Shown here piece after piece: positions 39,354 to 53,181 of a stretch of 64,000 nt of DNA. A model generated the notes under the pieces. The model saw nothing but the letters and a program-made list of their open reading frames with translations. It was not told the origin of the DNA and made no database searches. How positions within the stretch are numbered: the first letter of the stretch is position 1; every line of letters begins with the position of its first letter. Source of the DNA: Ficedula albicollis (taxonomy: Eukaryota > Chordata > Aves > Passeriformes > Muscicapidae); contig NC_021681.1 in assembly GCF_000247815.1 (NCBI RefSeq), forward strand, positions 21,526,442-21,590,441. The letters run 5' to 3'. The position numbers and the translations under genes are program-made.

Positions 39354-41390
39354 TTTTATATATTTAAAAGTTAGGAAGAAATGTATCAGCTATGTTAAGA
39401 GTTGAAGAAAAGTACAGAGTTTTGCTGCCAATATTGCCTTAACTGGGACAGAAAATGCTTTCCCTATTTGCTTGTACAGGAAAAGTAATTTCTTTGCCGA
39501 TGGAGAGAAATTAATTTGGGGACAGAATCTTAGGTTATATCAGCTGAATTACACTGATCTACTGATCAAAGATAAGACTTCATTAAGTTAAAACAAAATG
39601 GTGGAAGTCATTTTTAAGTGATAATGCAAAACCTACACAGAGGAGACCCTCCAGTACTGTGAGAAGTAAGAACTGTCTCTTCCTGTGAAGTTGCAGATTC
39701 ATTTTCATAAATTTATGAAATACTTCTCAAGCTAGTGGGAGTTGCTGTGCAAAGAACTTCAGTGCATTTAAAACACTCTTAAAGGCATTAACCTCCCACA
39801 TTTCATGTTACAGTGTTCCCTAGGTAACCTTGGGGCAGGAATATCTCACTCCATGATGTGCATTTCCCCAGGAGGCTGTTAGAAGGAAAATCACCCCAAG
39901 ACAGCAACAGCATTCAGACATCTTCTCATTGAGTTACACCCTCATCACACCAATAATATCAATTCATCTTTCCTCCTTGTAAATCAGAATCTTCCTGTTA
40001 CCAATACTTAGACACACACACAAATAACCTTAACAGAGCACATATAACTCATATAACTTAAAAAGTAAACAAACCCTTCAGCAAGCTAGGGATAATTGGG
40101 TAGGCAGATGAAGATCGATGGTGAATCCCAGGGTATTGAAGTAGTAATTAAAAATAAACAAACAGGAGATAAAAATAGAACTTAAGCAAAATATTTTCCC
40201 ATAAGGGGTATACAGTAGTCAAGCACCCCATCAAAAAAAGCAGGAGAAGAACAAATTTCTTTCTATTTTAAGTAAGATAGGATTCATTTTTCCTGTAGAA
40301 AACAGGCTGCAACTGCCAATTAAATCAATTATTAATGCCAGAGTAAATTCAATTTTTTTGAGATTTTTAAATACTCAACATTTTTGAAAAATTCTGAGAG
40401 ATCCTGCCCTTGACTATGCAAAACTTGTGAGTGTGACTTCTGTAATGCACACCAGTCACACCTCCTCTGCCACCTGAAAGACCATCAGGAGCACGGTGTT
40501 AAATGCCTTAGCCCAGCTCCTCTGCATGAGTTATTTAACAGAAAATCACAATATAAATACAAGTGTCTACTTAACACTCCCTTGAAAATGAGAGCAGGTA
40601 TATTGTAGCATCACTTCAAACAAAACACAAATGCATGGGAAATCTTGCTTTAGTTTTTTTCTTCTTCTGTACTTTGAGAAATGTGATGATCATGAATAGA
40701 AGATACAAGCATTCAGTGAGATATAGACCCACAAAAGGACACTCCAGCACAGTCCATTAATGTTCCTTGTGCATACAGTCTTTGTGTTTTGCCTTTTGGG
40801 AGTAGACTCAATTTGATTTCAAGTGCAAAACTTAGAAATAAAAAGGAAGGGATAAAATAATAAGGAACATCAGCTTGCCATTCTTTTTACTTTTATGTAT
40901 AATTTCTGATTCTTCATTACAGGTACAATGCTTTATGCAGTTTCACTTAAACAGTTTTCATCAATACTGCACAGAGTAATTTTGAGCCTTAGAACACTTT
41001 AACTTGTAGTTAAGTATACAAAAGCATGGTACTTTCTTACTTCAGTTGAAAAACTATGCATCATGTCCAAAAATCACACTTAAATATAGAGGGGGGCAGA
41101 AGAGTTCAGTATCTATGGTAGCAACCATGACACTACTTTGCACTATCTACATTTATATGAATATTGTTCCAGCTAAGCTGATGTTTGATCTGTTCCATAT
41201 CCTGTTCCTCAAGAAATATCCCAGTTCAACAGCCATGCTAAAACACTGCACCCAGCCACTGCAGACATACCATAATTCAATTATTCAATTTTGCATATTG
41301 GTACCACCTTTTCTTTCTATGCACTCTCCACATTATCCAAAAAATCCACTATAGGGCTGAAATGAAAAGCAATGTGGGGCTCTGGATCAC
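39354..41390. other. Unique non-coding DNA
   Basis: AT-rich DNA. A short stretch at about 40,478-40,510 (gaccatcaggagcacggtgt) faintly recalls internal CR1 but is too short to call. No gene is recognised. Confidence 0.45.
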
Positions 41391-41539
<149 letters not shown>

Positions 41540-41855
41540 TCATTTAGGACAGCAGCAGCAGAGCCAAGTGTAATTCACAACTGAGCACCTTAATATCCAG
41601 AGTTTTCACACTCTGGTCTGAAAAATCTGCTCAATATATACAGCTTCTCTCTAATAAGATCAGGGCTTTAAGATCAGCCAAACCTACCCACTGCTTAGCT
41701 GGCACTGAATTTGCTAACACATTTCTCAGACTCATACTTACTAATGGAGTCTTGAAAAGCTCTACTGAGGTCAATGAGGATAGGAATTCTCAAGTCTTAC
41801 TCCCCATACACTGTGGGGTTTTCTTTATCCAATCAGCCCTTTCTGTATCAAAAAA

Positions 41856-42018
41856 CAGAGCAGACCTTGGCCACTGCTTCAACAATAAAGTTCATTGTAA
41901 TACTGACAAAAAAAGCACAAGTGTTCTCATATTCCTCAGAGCAGACCTTGGCCACTGTTTCAACAATAAAGTTCATTGTAATACCGACAAAAAAAGCACA
42001 AGTGTTCTCATATTCCTC
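41856..42018 (+). repeat. 81-bp tandem direct duplication
   Basis: Copies at 41856-41936 and 41937-42017 begin cagagcagaccttggccact and end ctcatattcct. They differ by two transitions (gcttc/gtttc and tactgac/taccgac). The right end abuts the next duplication. Confidence 0.95.
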
Positions 42019-42144
42019 TAAAAAAATCAATTTTTTGATTGCAAAATGGGGGCAATGAGAGCTACTTTATTTTAAACATGTCTAAAAAAATCACTTTTTT
42101 GATTGCAAAATGGGGGCAATGAGAGCTACTTTATTTTAAACATG
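42017..42144 (+). repeat. 64-bp tandem direct duplication
   Basis: Copies at 42017-42080 and 42081-42144 begin tctaaaaaaatca and end tttattttaaacatg. They differ by one substitution. It starts exactly where the preceding 81-bp duplication ends, so two independent duplications with different units lie back to back. Confidence 0.95.
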
Positions 42145-42430
42145 AAAAATTACCAGTGATCAAGCACAAAGTGCTTCAGAATTGATGGAGGTTGGCTGAG
42201 CACAAGCCAAAGCTGAGCTGAAAAGCCCAGGCAGGACGAGCCAGCTGGTGAGCTCTGGGTGGGATTTCCTGGGAGGGCTCTGTGCTCAGTGGCAGCTCAT
42301 GGCAGTCCTGTCCTCAGTGAAGCTCTTGAATTTTAGCTCTGGCCTTGGAACACAACACCAGAACCGATGGAGGTAAAATGGTACAAAAAGAAGTTAGAGG
42401 TATTCCAGTCAGCAGGAGCTGATTTAATTT

Positions 42431-42790
42431 AGAATCCCAGAATCATTAAGGTTGGAAAAGACCTCCAAGATAATTAAGTCCAAGCTTTGACTATCACCAC
42501 CTCATCCACAAAACTGTGGCTCTAAGTGCCACACCCAGTCATTTTGGGAACACCTCCAGGAATGGGGACTCCACCTCCCTGGACCCCCCATTTCAACACT
42601 CAACAACCCTTTCCATGAAGAAATCTTTCCTGATGTCCAACCTGAACCTCTCCTGGCACAGCTTAAGGCTATGTCCTCCTGTCCTGTTGCTAGATTTAGC
42701 TTATTTTTACGCCACAGGAACAAGGCTATGTGCTCCTGTCCTGTTGCTAGATTTAGCTTATTTTTACGCCACAGGAACTACCTGACATCC
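42431..42790 (-). mobile_element. CR1 LINE 3'-end fragment (second subfamily type)
   Basis: The sequence runs agaatcccagaatcattaag, gttggaaaagacctccaaga, ctctaagtgccacacccag, ctccaggaatggggactcc, ccctttccatgaagaaatc, cctgatgtccaacctgaacc, tctcctggcacagcttaagg, cctcctgtcctgttgct. It is the reverse complement of a CR1 3' region of the 'ggttggaaaagacc' type and differs from the other three copies in the window. It contains an internal 57-bp duplication. Confidence 0.9.
42665..42778 (+). repeat. 57-bp tandem duplication inside CR1
   Basis: Copies at 42665-42721 and 42722-42778 (start aaggctatgt, end acgccacaggaac) differ by one substitution (gtcctcc versus gtgctcc). The duplicated block includes CR1-derived sequence, so it formed after the CR1 inserted. 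Confidence 0.95.
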
Positions 42791-43123
42791 CATTCCCAGC
42801 TGCTAACATTTTTCTTTGAGAACTTCTGGAAGAGCAGTGATGTGCCAGAGGAAGGGCATGCAACAACCAAAACAAGTCATAATTACAGGTTAGACTTGGA
42901 AGATGCTTTCCCTAAAAACAATCACCAAGCTTTAGCTGTTGTAAATTTTTGTTATTCAGAGTGTTAATACAGTATAACTATGTTATGAAAAATCTGGAGT
43001 TAATGGAAATGCCTGAGCATGTCCTGGAATGTGAAACAAAGATGCAAGTAACATCAGGCTTCATAAGTTAAACCAAGTCGTGGTAGCAGGAGAAACTAAT
43101 GTTGGTTAATGACAGCTTACTGC

Positions 43124-43249
43124 AGGACTTGCTCTATCTCGTTACTGTGTATATTGGCTTCTTCAAGAGCCAAGCATTAATAACAGAGGACTTGCTCTAT
43201 CTCCTTACTGTGTATGTTGGCTTCTTCAAGAGCCAAGCATTAATAACAC
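43124..43249 (+). repeat. 63-bp tandem direct duplication
   Basis: Copies at 43124-43186 and 43187-43248 share aggacttgctctatctc and end gccaagcattaataaca. They differ by two substitutions (ctcg/ctcc and tatatt/tatgtt). Confidence 0.95.
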
Positions 43250-44373
43250 GAACAAATACAACCATTTCAGTGCCCTGTCAGTGATAATGGTCCACAGAAA
43301 CACTCCAGCAATCCAGGAAGTTATAGGTTAATTCATCTGGACACATGAATTGAGTTGTCTAGCCTGGGGAGAACTGGAAAATCAGTGAGTGGAATATACC
43401 TGTATTTCTTATAATACAATTCTGTCATTTTACCTTTGGTTATTTAAGATGCTGAGAAGATTCAAAACAAGCATGGAAAAATACTGCACCAATCCACATT
43501 GTGCAGCTGCAGGTGTCAGATACCTGGTCTGAATTAACATCCTCTAGCCCAAAAGCACCACTTAAACCTCAGTGTAATATTTTCTGTAATCTTCACACCA
43601 CACTTGTATTCTTGTCAAAGACTGTAGCTATGCATGAACCCAGCAACATAAAAACTTGGAGTAATGTAGGACTATATTAAATTATGCATAATAGAAGAGC
43701 AAGTGGCAGATGGTATTGTAGAGTATGCTGAGATACTGGTATTTATACAATAAGCATTAAAATAAATGTGTCTAGATAAATGAGGTTATTTGCAGGTATG
43801 ACGCACCTGACACTGAAATAAATGTTTATTTTCAGGTTGCATGCATCATGCACAGGTTATTTCACACAGATTTGCATCTGTCACATTGCAGGATTGATGT
43901 GACACAGAAATACAGATAGTAGTAAAGGGAACTCGCAGTAGCAGGTATTGGAGACAGACAATTAGGAGACAAAGGCTTCATGAAACAACAGCATGGAACA
44001 AAAAGAAAAAACTACCAACATCAGGGAAAACAGGAGGGACAATAGGAGGTGGCAAAATGCTTCAAAATGCTTGAAAAATGAAAAATGAGATCAGGAAGTT
44101 AAAAGGGACCTGTCCTGGAAAAAAAATTACTGCAAGATGTAACAGCAGCTGCTATGGAGTGTGACAACCACTTAGGAGAGAGGGAAAAGCCCTGCTGCCT
44201 TTTGCTCTGCTCATCCCAATGAAAGGCAAGACTCAAAGAGAGGAAATGCTGTCACAAATCAAACCAGTGTCCACCTCCTCCAGTCCTCTCTCTCTGGGCT
44301 TGCTCTCATCCCCTGGTACAGAAGTGGGCAGTTGAGGTGTGGGTTCTTTTCACCATCCTCACAAAAATAATAT
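43250..44373. other. Unique non-coding DNA
   Basis: AT-rich DNA between two duplications, with no recognisable gene or repeat. Confidence 0.45.
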
Positions 44374-44578
44374 ATAACAAGAATCCACTGCAAACAGCAT
44401 GTATAGCATTGCCTTACATAACAAGAATCCACTGCAAACAGCACGTATAGCATTGCCTTAAACTACCCTGGCAATACTTCCCCACAGTTGTAATCAGTAT
44501 AACAAGAATCCACTGCAAACAGCATGTATAGCATTGCCTTAAACTCCCCTGGCAATACTTCCCCACAGTTGTAATCAG
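44374..44578 (+). repeat. Two and a half copies of an 81-bp direct repeat
   Basis: A partial 44-bp copy (44374-44417: ataacaagaatccactgcaa to gcattgcctta) is followed by two full copies at 44418-44498 and 44499-44578. The full copies differ by two substitutions (cacgtat/catgtat and actaccc/actcccc). The partial copy lacks the second half of the unit, so at least two duplication events of different size are needed. Confidence 0.95.
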
Positions 44579-46194
44579 ATTTTTGACCTTCAATTCTGTT
44601 GCCCTAAACAGATGCCCACATTCCATGGCTTATAAAAGAATAAAAAGATGGACTTACAAAAAATCTCCTTTATTTTTGTCATTAAAAAAGAGCTCTAGGA
44701 GGAGATGGGTCACATTATATTCTGCCAGGTCTTACTTGGAAGAAATTCAAAAAATTACATGGGAACCAAAGCAAGAGCTTGAGTGACAGGTGGTAAAAAT
44801 TTGGTGGGGATAACAGTGATATTTTGCTGATAAGGAATATTAATGATGGAGGGAGAATGCAAATAGCCCAGCTTCTGAACAGGAAGGGAGCACTCCCTTC
44901 TGCAGGGCTCCAGACTCACCAACAGCCCTGCATGTTTGAACAGTTGTCCAGCCTTTCATCACTCTGCTTAGTTTACCAGGCATGTAGCTCAGACACTTTG
45001 GGGTACTAGGGGTGGTGAAGTGTCTATGCACAAATTAAGCATGTTTTTTCTCTTTACAAAACATCAGAAATAAAATGAATTTAAAGTCTCTTTCCACTGG
45101 TGCATTTAGAAGCTCCTCAAATAGTCTATTCCAAATCCACAGCAATTCTATAAAACAAAATGAATAGCACAAATCCAGCAAATATATCTCCTGCCAAGAT
45201 GAGCTCTCCTGTTTTAAAATCTTTTATAGCATCTAATGTATTTATTTGCATCAAGAGGGCATTATGCCAGTTAACATCTGTGTTCTCTAGAGTTGGTAAT
45301 TCTGCCTCCCATAACTAGTCATCAATTCTGCATGAAAATACACAACTGTCTTTCCACTATAGATTCTATCTGCTGCTCAAATTTTCCATGCATATTTAGA
45401 GAAATATTTAGTGAAATACTTCTGCATAAAGAGATGTAGACAGGAAAGGACAACTCAAACATCTTTGGACACCCTGCCCCCACCTGCTAAGGGTATTTGT
45501 GGACCTTTGTATTCAGAGTTGATATTCCATTTTGAAAATAATTAAAGACCAAATCTCCTGCTAATATAAATTGACATGGCTTCTTTGAAAGGTACAGGAA
45601 ATTTCCCAGATGTCCATCAGCTAAAGAGTCAGTCCTGAAACCCTAGGGCAATTCACAGCACAAAAAAATCAGTAAAAGCACATATATTTTAATGTGGTTT
45701 AAATGACCTTAACTAACTGTCAAATCAATGCAGGTGTCTCCTCCTGAAAGGCAGATGTAATTTCACCAAAAGCATGGAAATTTTTCTGGTTTATGAGAGA
45801 AGAACTAGGTGCCAGAACTGTAAACATACTCAATCTCTCTTCAAATTTAGATGCCTGAACACCTTTCCTTACCTAGCATTAAATGAGCGGGAAAGAAATC
45901 CATCCTTTGCCAGTGAGAAACGATAAAGGAGAATCAAAGTCATAGCAGACAAAGAAAGGAACTGAGATTTGGCCACGATCAGGAACAATTGGGTGGATCC
46001 AAGGTAAGCCATGTGCCAAGCAAAATTATGTAGGTCATTAGAGTGCAATGAAAGAACCAATTTCATTTCCAGCATCACCACAAACTTTCCAGCCTGACTA
46101 ACCCTGGGGTGCAGCTGCACCACGCTGCCCACTGGCAGCATCCCTAAAGCTGCAAACTGAAACTCTGCTCAGAACACCAAAACCTCCAACTCTC
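44579..46194. other. Unique non-coding DNA
   Basis: AT-rich sequence with no recognisable gene, RNA or repeat. Confidence 0.45.
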
Positions 46195-46347
46195 AGCCCT
46201 AAAATTCACTGGGATAATTGGCTTGTCAGTGTCTGTGCCCTCTGTACCTGGTTTTATGAGAAAAGCTTCTAGCCCTAAAATTCACTGGGATAATTGGCAT
46301 GTCAGTGTCTGTGCCCTCTGTACCTGGTTTTATGAGAAAAGCTTCTA
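46195..46347 (+). repeat. 76-bp tandem direct duplication
   Basis: Copies at 46195-46270 and 46271-46346 start agccctaaaattcactggg and end gagaaaagcttct. They differ by one substitution (ggcttg versus ggcatg). Confidence 0.95.
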
Positions 46348-49300
46348 GCACTTAACTTTCTGTAAAGAATTACCTTGCAGTTGGAAACCCAAGAACTCTG
46401 TATTCTTTGCAGCCAAGCATTAACAGAAAATGCCTGTCCAACAGCATGGTCTGGTGACTATCCTACTAATTAGTGAACTAAGCATTGCCTAAATGACAGG
46501 TGGTGCATAAAGGCCACTTACAGATTAGCAGAAGGACAAACAGGCCACTTTTCACTGCCTCAGTGTTTGCAGTGCACATTTTATTGTCTGTTTCCCCAGG
46601 ACCCTTTACCTCTCCATGCTTTGGGTCTGTGCTTTGGTTCCTGCATAGCTGCAATTGTACAAGAAAATAGCTGTGTAACACTCCAGCAATCAGAACAGGG
46701 GATTTCAGATGAAGTGCTGTGTGCTCTGAATATCCACAGAAGAAACATTTTAGAATGATGAGGTCAACAACATACCCAGCATCTCCCAGAGAAAACACAT
46801 ACCAGTTTTTACTGCTTCTTGAGAGGTTTGTGAGCCAAATTATAGTTCCTATATTATTGTCAAACACTGTACTCAGGTTCCCAGTTTATTAGTTAGAGGC
46901 AGGCATTTTATTTATCTGTTGCAGTTACTGTTTTTTTGTTTTTTCCCTTCAGGTTTCCCTTCAAGTTGGTGTTTTCTCTTGAAATTGCTCATATTTTGAG
47001 CAAGAAAGCAGATTTATTTTCTGTGATATATGTTCAGTTGGTGATATCAGAAAATAAGTTAAAGAATGTGGTATGGTTTCAGGTTACATGTGGGAGCCAA
47101 TTTTCTAGGATTAATGGCTCAATTAAATGGAAGTATAACTTCAATATTCGTTTTTTTAAAATGTGTGTCAAATCACACCATCTTTCTCATTCCTGGAAAA
47201 TGTTTTAGATACTTTACAGACCAGTGAAGTTCAGAAAATCAGGTCTTTTTTTTGTCTCAATCACAACAGACTAAACTTTCAAGCTTGTGTACATACATTC
47301 TTGGAGGAGAATTTATAGCAGCGCAATGTCAGTCAATACCACAATTAAAGAAACAACAGGGCTTTCACACTAGCTATGACTGCAAATTACTCTTTACCTC
47401 ACTGTTCAGGTTATTAACTCAATTAATTCTTTTGTCCAGAAATTTCCACCTTTGTAGAATAGTTCTCCAACACAGAAGGTTAAAGTGCAGTCATTCAGCC
47501 AGGACACCTTTTGCCTTCCCAGTCTCAATATAAATACTGAAAGTGGTTCAAATTTGGCACCATGCATATAAAAAAGGAAATTATGTACTTCTTCATTTGC
47601 AAAAAAAAAAACAAAAGGCTTACATTGATTTTTTTTTTTTGGTCTCACTGCACAGTGCTATAATCAAAGGTTAATGAGCAAAAATTCTCTGTGAGTAGGT
47701 GAGAAATCCATTTTTCCCCCACTCTTTTCTAAGACTGAACTATGACAGAGAAGGGTTTTTTTTAAATGAAAAGCATTATAGTGTTCGGTGTATTCCAGCA
47801 TGGATACAGCACCAGCCAAAATGAAGGAACCACATACAAATCTTATGTGATTCTACCCAATTCTCCCACACACCTGAGTCATGGTCAAGCTGTTGAGCCT
47901 CCATATATTGTGATTAATGTAAGCAGCAAGTAAAAGTGTTCTCTGACAGGATATTTTGACTCCGCCTTTCTATTTTCCACTTAGCCCAGACTTGAAAGCA
48001 ATGAGAAATGGTGTGATCAGAATCATCTGAATAGTTCTGATACTTCTGTATAAAAAAGTGCTCTAATATTACTTGGCAGGGACCGCTGCCTCCTAATCAT
48101 CACTCACATCTTCACAACACAGACAGCAACAATAGCACTGTCATTTCCCCTAGAATTGGAGCACAAAAGCCTTCAATATGTTTGATTTTTCTGTCTCAGA
48201 ACTCTTAATTTTCCAGGTTGTCCCTAAACACAAACCACAGAAGTTTTATTGTTCGTTTTATAATGAAACATTTCAGCATTGTAGCTTATTGTTTGAATGG
48301 TAATTAGGTATTTTTGATCTTCTTTTGAATGCAACTTTTTTTTTATTTAAACACTTTTTGTTGTTGAGCAAACTGAGGTATATTCCTGGCTGCCACACTA
48401 CAAACAATTCAATTTGGCAAATGCTGTACCTGTCTCTGTCTTTTGTCTCCTGTAAGAGCAGGGAATTGCATTGGTGCAAATGTCCCTGTTGATCTGCCTC
48501 TACCACCTATGTCTGCTTTACAGCTTGTGCTGGCATCCATCAACTCTCACTGTGTTTCACCACAGATGATGTAGAAACATCAGGCATTGCAAATTCTGTC
48601 CACAGTCTGAGCAATACAGACTTCAGGCATTTATTTCTCAAACATCCCACTCCAACATCTGGGAAAAAATAGGAACTACAGTGCAAGTTCTTGAATTATA
48701 TTGCTCTGTGAGGAAATCAAGGACTTTTTTTTTTGTGCATCTGTATGCATGAAGATCACATATTCTACCAAGAGCAACAGAGCATGATAGAAGTTCATTG
48801 TGCTTTAGTGAAAAGGTCATTAGACTTTTGAAATAGTAATTACCTGTATCCATTCACTATCCCCTATGACATCCCTAACAAGAGAGTTCTCTTTTATCAT
48901 GCCTTTCAGACAGTACATTTCACAGACACTGTAACAAGGAATGCAGATTTTTTTAATTACTTTTCTATTTTGAAATAAATTATTATGCAATACTTTTGGG
49001 GAGTGCCATCTTTTGTGAACTTGGAATGAGAAAGTGAAATGCCCAGAAGCAAAACATTGACAAATATTGACAGACATCTCCAAAAAAGAACTTTTAACTT
49101 AACCACATCACTTTGGTGCATTAAAATACCTACTGCTAAATTCTGTATTTGAAAGATAGGAGGAGGCAGCAAGGGGCCACCAGAGTTATCCAAGGCAGAG
49201 ATATTGCATCATGCTCAGGCTATGATCACTTGTTTCATAAAAACAAGATCAGACCACGACCAGCAGCAGCTCCAGCCTAGCTGTACTTTTTTTTTTCTTG

Positions 49301-52300
49301 TCCCCAAGAAGACACTTCATATAAAATTTAATCATCCAAAATTGTCAGACCCAGGGCTCCCTTATAAAAGGTCCCCTCACTGAAGGAATACAGGATACAG
49401 AATGTTTTTTTAAAATTAAAGTCTTTGTACTTCACATTTCAAATGCTTTTTGATTTTTCTTTTTTTTTTTTCTACCTTTAATATAAGCTAAAAATAATTT
49501 TAATGGTGATTGCCATGGCAATAAGCAAGCTAAGATCTCAATATTTGAACTTCCAACTAAGGCAGGAGTGTTCAGTGTCATGCTTTGGCTGTGATTTATC
49601 ACACCCAGTTTAACAGAACAAACCCCACACAACGCTGAGGTTCACCATGGCTCCACACAGGGCAGCACAGGGAGGAATTTGCATCCAGCTGGGAAAGGAA
49701 CAAGGACACATGAAGTGTAAGTAATTTCTTGAAAGTAGGAGTGCTGTGCTTTAATATATGGCAATGCATCTGTAACAGCTGCTGCTTTCAGCCAGGGGGC
49801 TGAGGACTGGCTATGGAGGAGCTGTTCTGCATTTTCCATGGGTACCTCTTCCCAATCCTCCTGCTTTGCCACTTTCTTCTGCATAAAGCCTGCTTTACCT
49901 GCATTTTTTCAGAGGCAATAAATCCAGTCCCAGGTGAAGAGGTCCAAGTCTCTGGAAATAAACTTGGGGTACTGAAGGTGCCTCCATGACTTTGGTGGGG
50001 TACTGAGAAAATGAACTTACACGGATATAGAAAGAAAACTACTGATATGGCATTAGGAGGAATTTTAAATCTCTGCCTTGTTTTTACTGAAGAAATATGA
50101 TATTTCTCTTCAAGTCACACAAATTTGGAATATGCTTGATTATAGGGAACATAAAAGATGGGTGATCAAGAAAACTTTCAATGGTTTTTCCTGCTTGACT
50201 TGCTATATAAAGGGCAAGGAGCCTGATTTTATAGATCCTAAAATATAAAAAGGACTCAAAATGCAATATAAAGCTTTTTGTTGTTGTTTGCTTCAATAAA
50301 TCTACATTTTATCTTCTCTGCAGGGCACAAGTTTATCTTCCAAACAGCATCCATTTTGAAGAAGCACTCATCAGCACTGCAGGATAATTTTTTTTTTGAG
50401 AAATGCTGCAGGATTTTTGACTCCTATGGAGCAGGAGTATCAGAATAATATAAAGATTAGAGCTTAAAACATAAGTAGAGGAGAGTATGTCTGCCCTCAC
50501 CTCCTGTGACAGACAGTGCTTTGGTGCACTGTTAGAAAATGCACAGCCTCACTCCAAACTGGAAGAAAAGCAGCAATACCATGCAGGTGTGTATTCATGA
50601 GACCAGGTGCAGGCAGACAAGCCTGATTCTGACACCACACATAGCCAGTCACCTGCAATTTGTAATTTTTCACTCATTCTGCATCTCTGTATAACTTTCC
50701 TCAAATCAAAACCCTAGTTCATCATCCTGCACATTACCACCAGGACCCATTACCACAGCCTGAGCCTTTATTAAGGTATCAATATTCTTCCCAGCACTCT
50801 TTGCTCCACAATCCCCAATTAAATTACTGCTTTAATTGTCTGCTGTCACTGACAGATAGGTGAGTTCATGTGCTGCTCCACAGCAGCAACTGAAGGTACT
50901 TGCCTAACTGCAGAATTACAGTACAGACTTAAATGTTCTTTCTTTATGCATAAGAAATGGTCATAAATCATTGCTTCAGCACAATCTGCTCCAAGTGGAG
51001 TGTTTGGGGATTTTTTTTTTCCCCTTTTTCAGGCTGTGATTGCCACTGGCCTGATGTAAAACTTATTTTCTGCTTTCCAGTACTAAAGGTCCTTTCTGCT
51101 TTCCAATCTCTATCAATTTTCTGAGACCGCTAATATTCACCATGAGTATTTCTCTTAAAATTGAGAGATTTTTTTTCAAGTAGCTGTCCATGTTTTGTGT
51201 GCCTGGGAATCCTTCTTATATTTTAATGAACATCCAAGAATGAGAAAAGGGATTGACACACTGGAGTTAAGCTAGAAAGCCAAATTCTTTATGTTTTCTA
51301 GCAAAAATTGCATTGTTTTACCTGGACTAAGCCTCACTATGTTCCATGCAGAACAAGAGCAACCAGAAATGATCAGGAGCAATGGCACCCACCTGCACAT
51401 GGCTAAAAGTGACAGTGCCTCCAGCCACACAATATTCTTTTTATTCTGTTTTGATTGTTTTATACGAGATCAGAGATTTAAACTGTGCTGAAGTGCTTTA
51501 TAGCTCTGGCTAAGTTAAGAACTGACATTTTAATGGCACGTTTGAGGAATTTATAGAGACAAGTCACCTGACCCTAATGTGATAGCTCCAGTGCAGCCCA
51601 GAGTAATTCAGCCCAGACCCCGTGGGGTCAGACAAAATCGTAACTCTCTTTAGTCTCTGAGCTATTAAAATTCAGCCAGACTGCGAGGTTGACAGCTGTT
51701 TACTGTAAGGTTACCTCCTGCCTGCCAAATAATGGGGCTGCTCTTGGCACCTTTCCACCCTCTGAGTGGAGAAAAGGATTCCTTGTCATCGGAACGGAGC
51801 TGAAAGCGCCACGTTCCTCCAGCTGGGAATGTGGGTGCCTTGGAACAGGCTTAGCTTAGACTGAGCTGGTCCATTCCCTTACCTCACTTCTTCTCAGAGT
51901 AAATGTTATCACAACATCTGAGTGGAATGTAAACTCCAAGCTAGAATTCTGCCTAGTAATAGTGGCAGACCCACGGAGAGATTAAGAGTAATGGCACCCG
52001 CTCTACAGAGCCTCAGCTTCCTCAGGATACCCACATTGCTGTGGGAGAGAACACCAGCTTCTCCCTTATAGCTCTGCTCCCTTAGCTATAAGCAAAAAGA
52101 AATACTTTCTCCTCTGATGCATTAAAAAAAAAAAAAGGCCATAATATTTTATCATCAGTTGCCAAGAAGACGCATATTAATGATAAAAAAAGACAAATGT
52201 CATGTCAAGGTCAAGAAACAGCACAGAAAAGTCAGCAAAATCCTCTCATTAGAGCCCTAATCCCCATTCCTCATAATTTTGTAATTCTGTGTTTTACTGT

Positions 52301-53181
52301 TTCTAAAACCACTCTCACGTCTGTAGAAAACATTTTGCATTATAACAGTATTAGCTAAAAATAGGGTAGGGAATACAACAACTCCCCTCCCTTTTGAGCT
52401 TTGCAGCTCTCCTGTGTGCTCTCTGCACAAGCCCATGAGTTTGCACTCCCTGCCACAAAGCTTGAGTGTCTCATCAGAGAGGACAGACCCTCCTCATTTT
52501 CCTTTGCAGTCAAAGCCACATGCTCAAAGGTGCAATTCAGAACCACTCACAACACGTGCAAACAAACGAAATCTTCCATTTTTCAGCCACTCTACCTGTG
52601 GAGGGTTACATAAAAGGCAATAAAACTACAAATTCTTCCTCTTGCTGTATTTTTAAAAGAAAATAGAGCCAGAACTAGTAATTTTCACTCAAAAAATGCA
52701 GCATAACTACCTACCTGCAACAGCACTGCTGGTCTTCTGATCCTCACGAGGGGAGCTGCCAGTCCACCACCCCAGCTGAAAAGGGGAGCTCCCTGAATAC
52801 CTCTCCTTTTAACTTTTGCTGTTAATTAGCTCTAAATAGCTTTTCTTGCACCTGCCTTGTTTGGGTCCTAGGCTCTGTGTAAGCGACCCCAATCCCAAAC
52901 CAGTGTGGGAGTTGACTGTGGCGAGCAGCAACTGCTGTGTGGGTGTCTCAGGAGCTGGCTGGGAGGCAGCTCACTGATACTTGTAAGTTTTAAGTCACTT
53001 GATAACTTCTGAAGATTTTATCCAAGTGCTTTGAACACCACCAAACCAGGATATAATGGAGATGACAGGTGTTTTCACCCTAAAATGAGCTGCAGAGCAG
53101 ATATTTGTCAGTCATATGGAGGCACTGAGGCCAGGTTTAGTGCAGGTCTAACACACCAGGCTGAGGGGTGCAGCTATCTGC
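46348..53181. other. Long unique non-coding block
   Basis: About 6.8 kb of AT-rich sequence with short T and A runs (for example near 47,607, 47,628, 48,725 and 52,125) and no recognisable gene or transposon. Small inverted repeats such as cttatagct/agctataag (52,065-52,092, 9-bp arms) are within chance expectation. Confidence 0.5.

Noticed and set aside
40478..40515. Short resemblance to internal CR1 sequence
   Set aside because: Only about 30 bases with imperfect match; too short to support an element call.
52065..52092. Perfect 9-bp inverted repeat around a 10-nt loop
   Set aside because: Arms this short occur by chance many times in 64 kb, and there is no terminator or RNA context.
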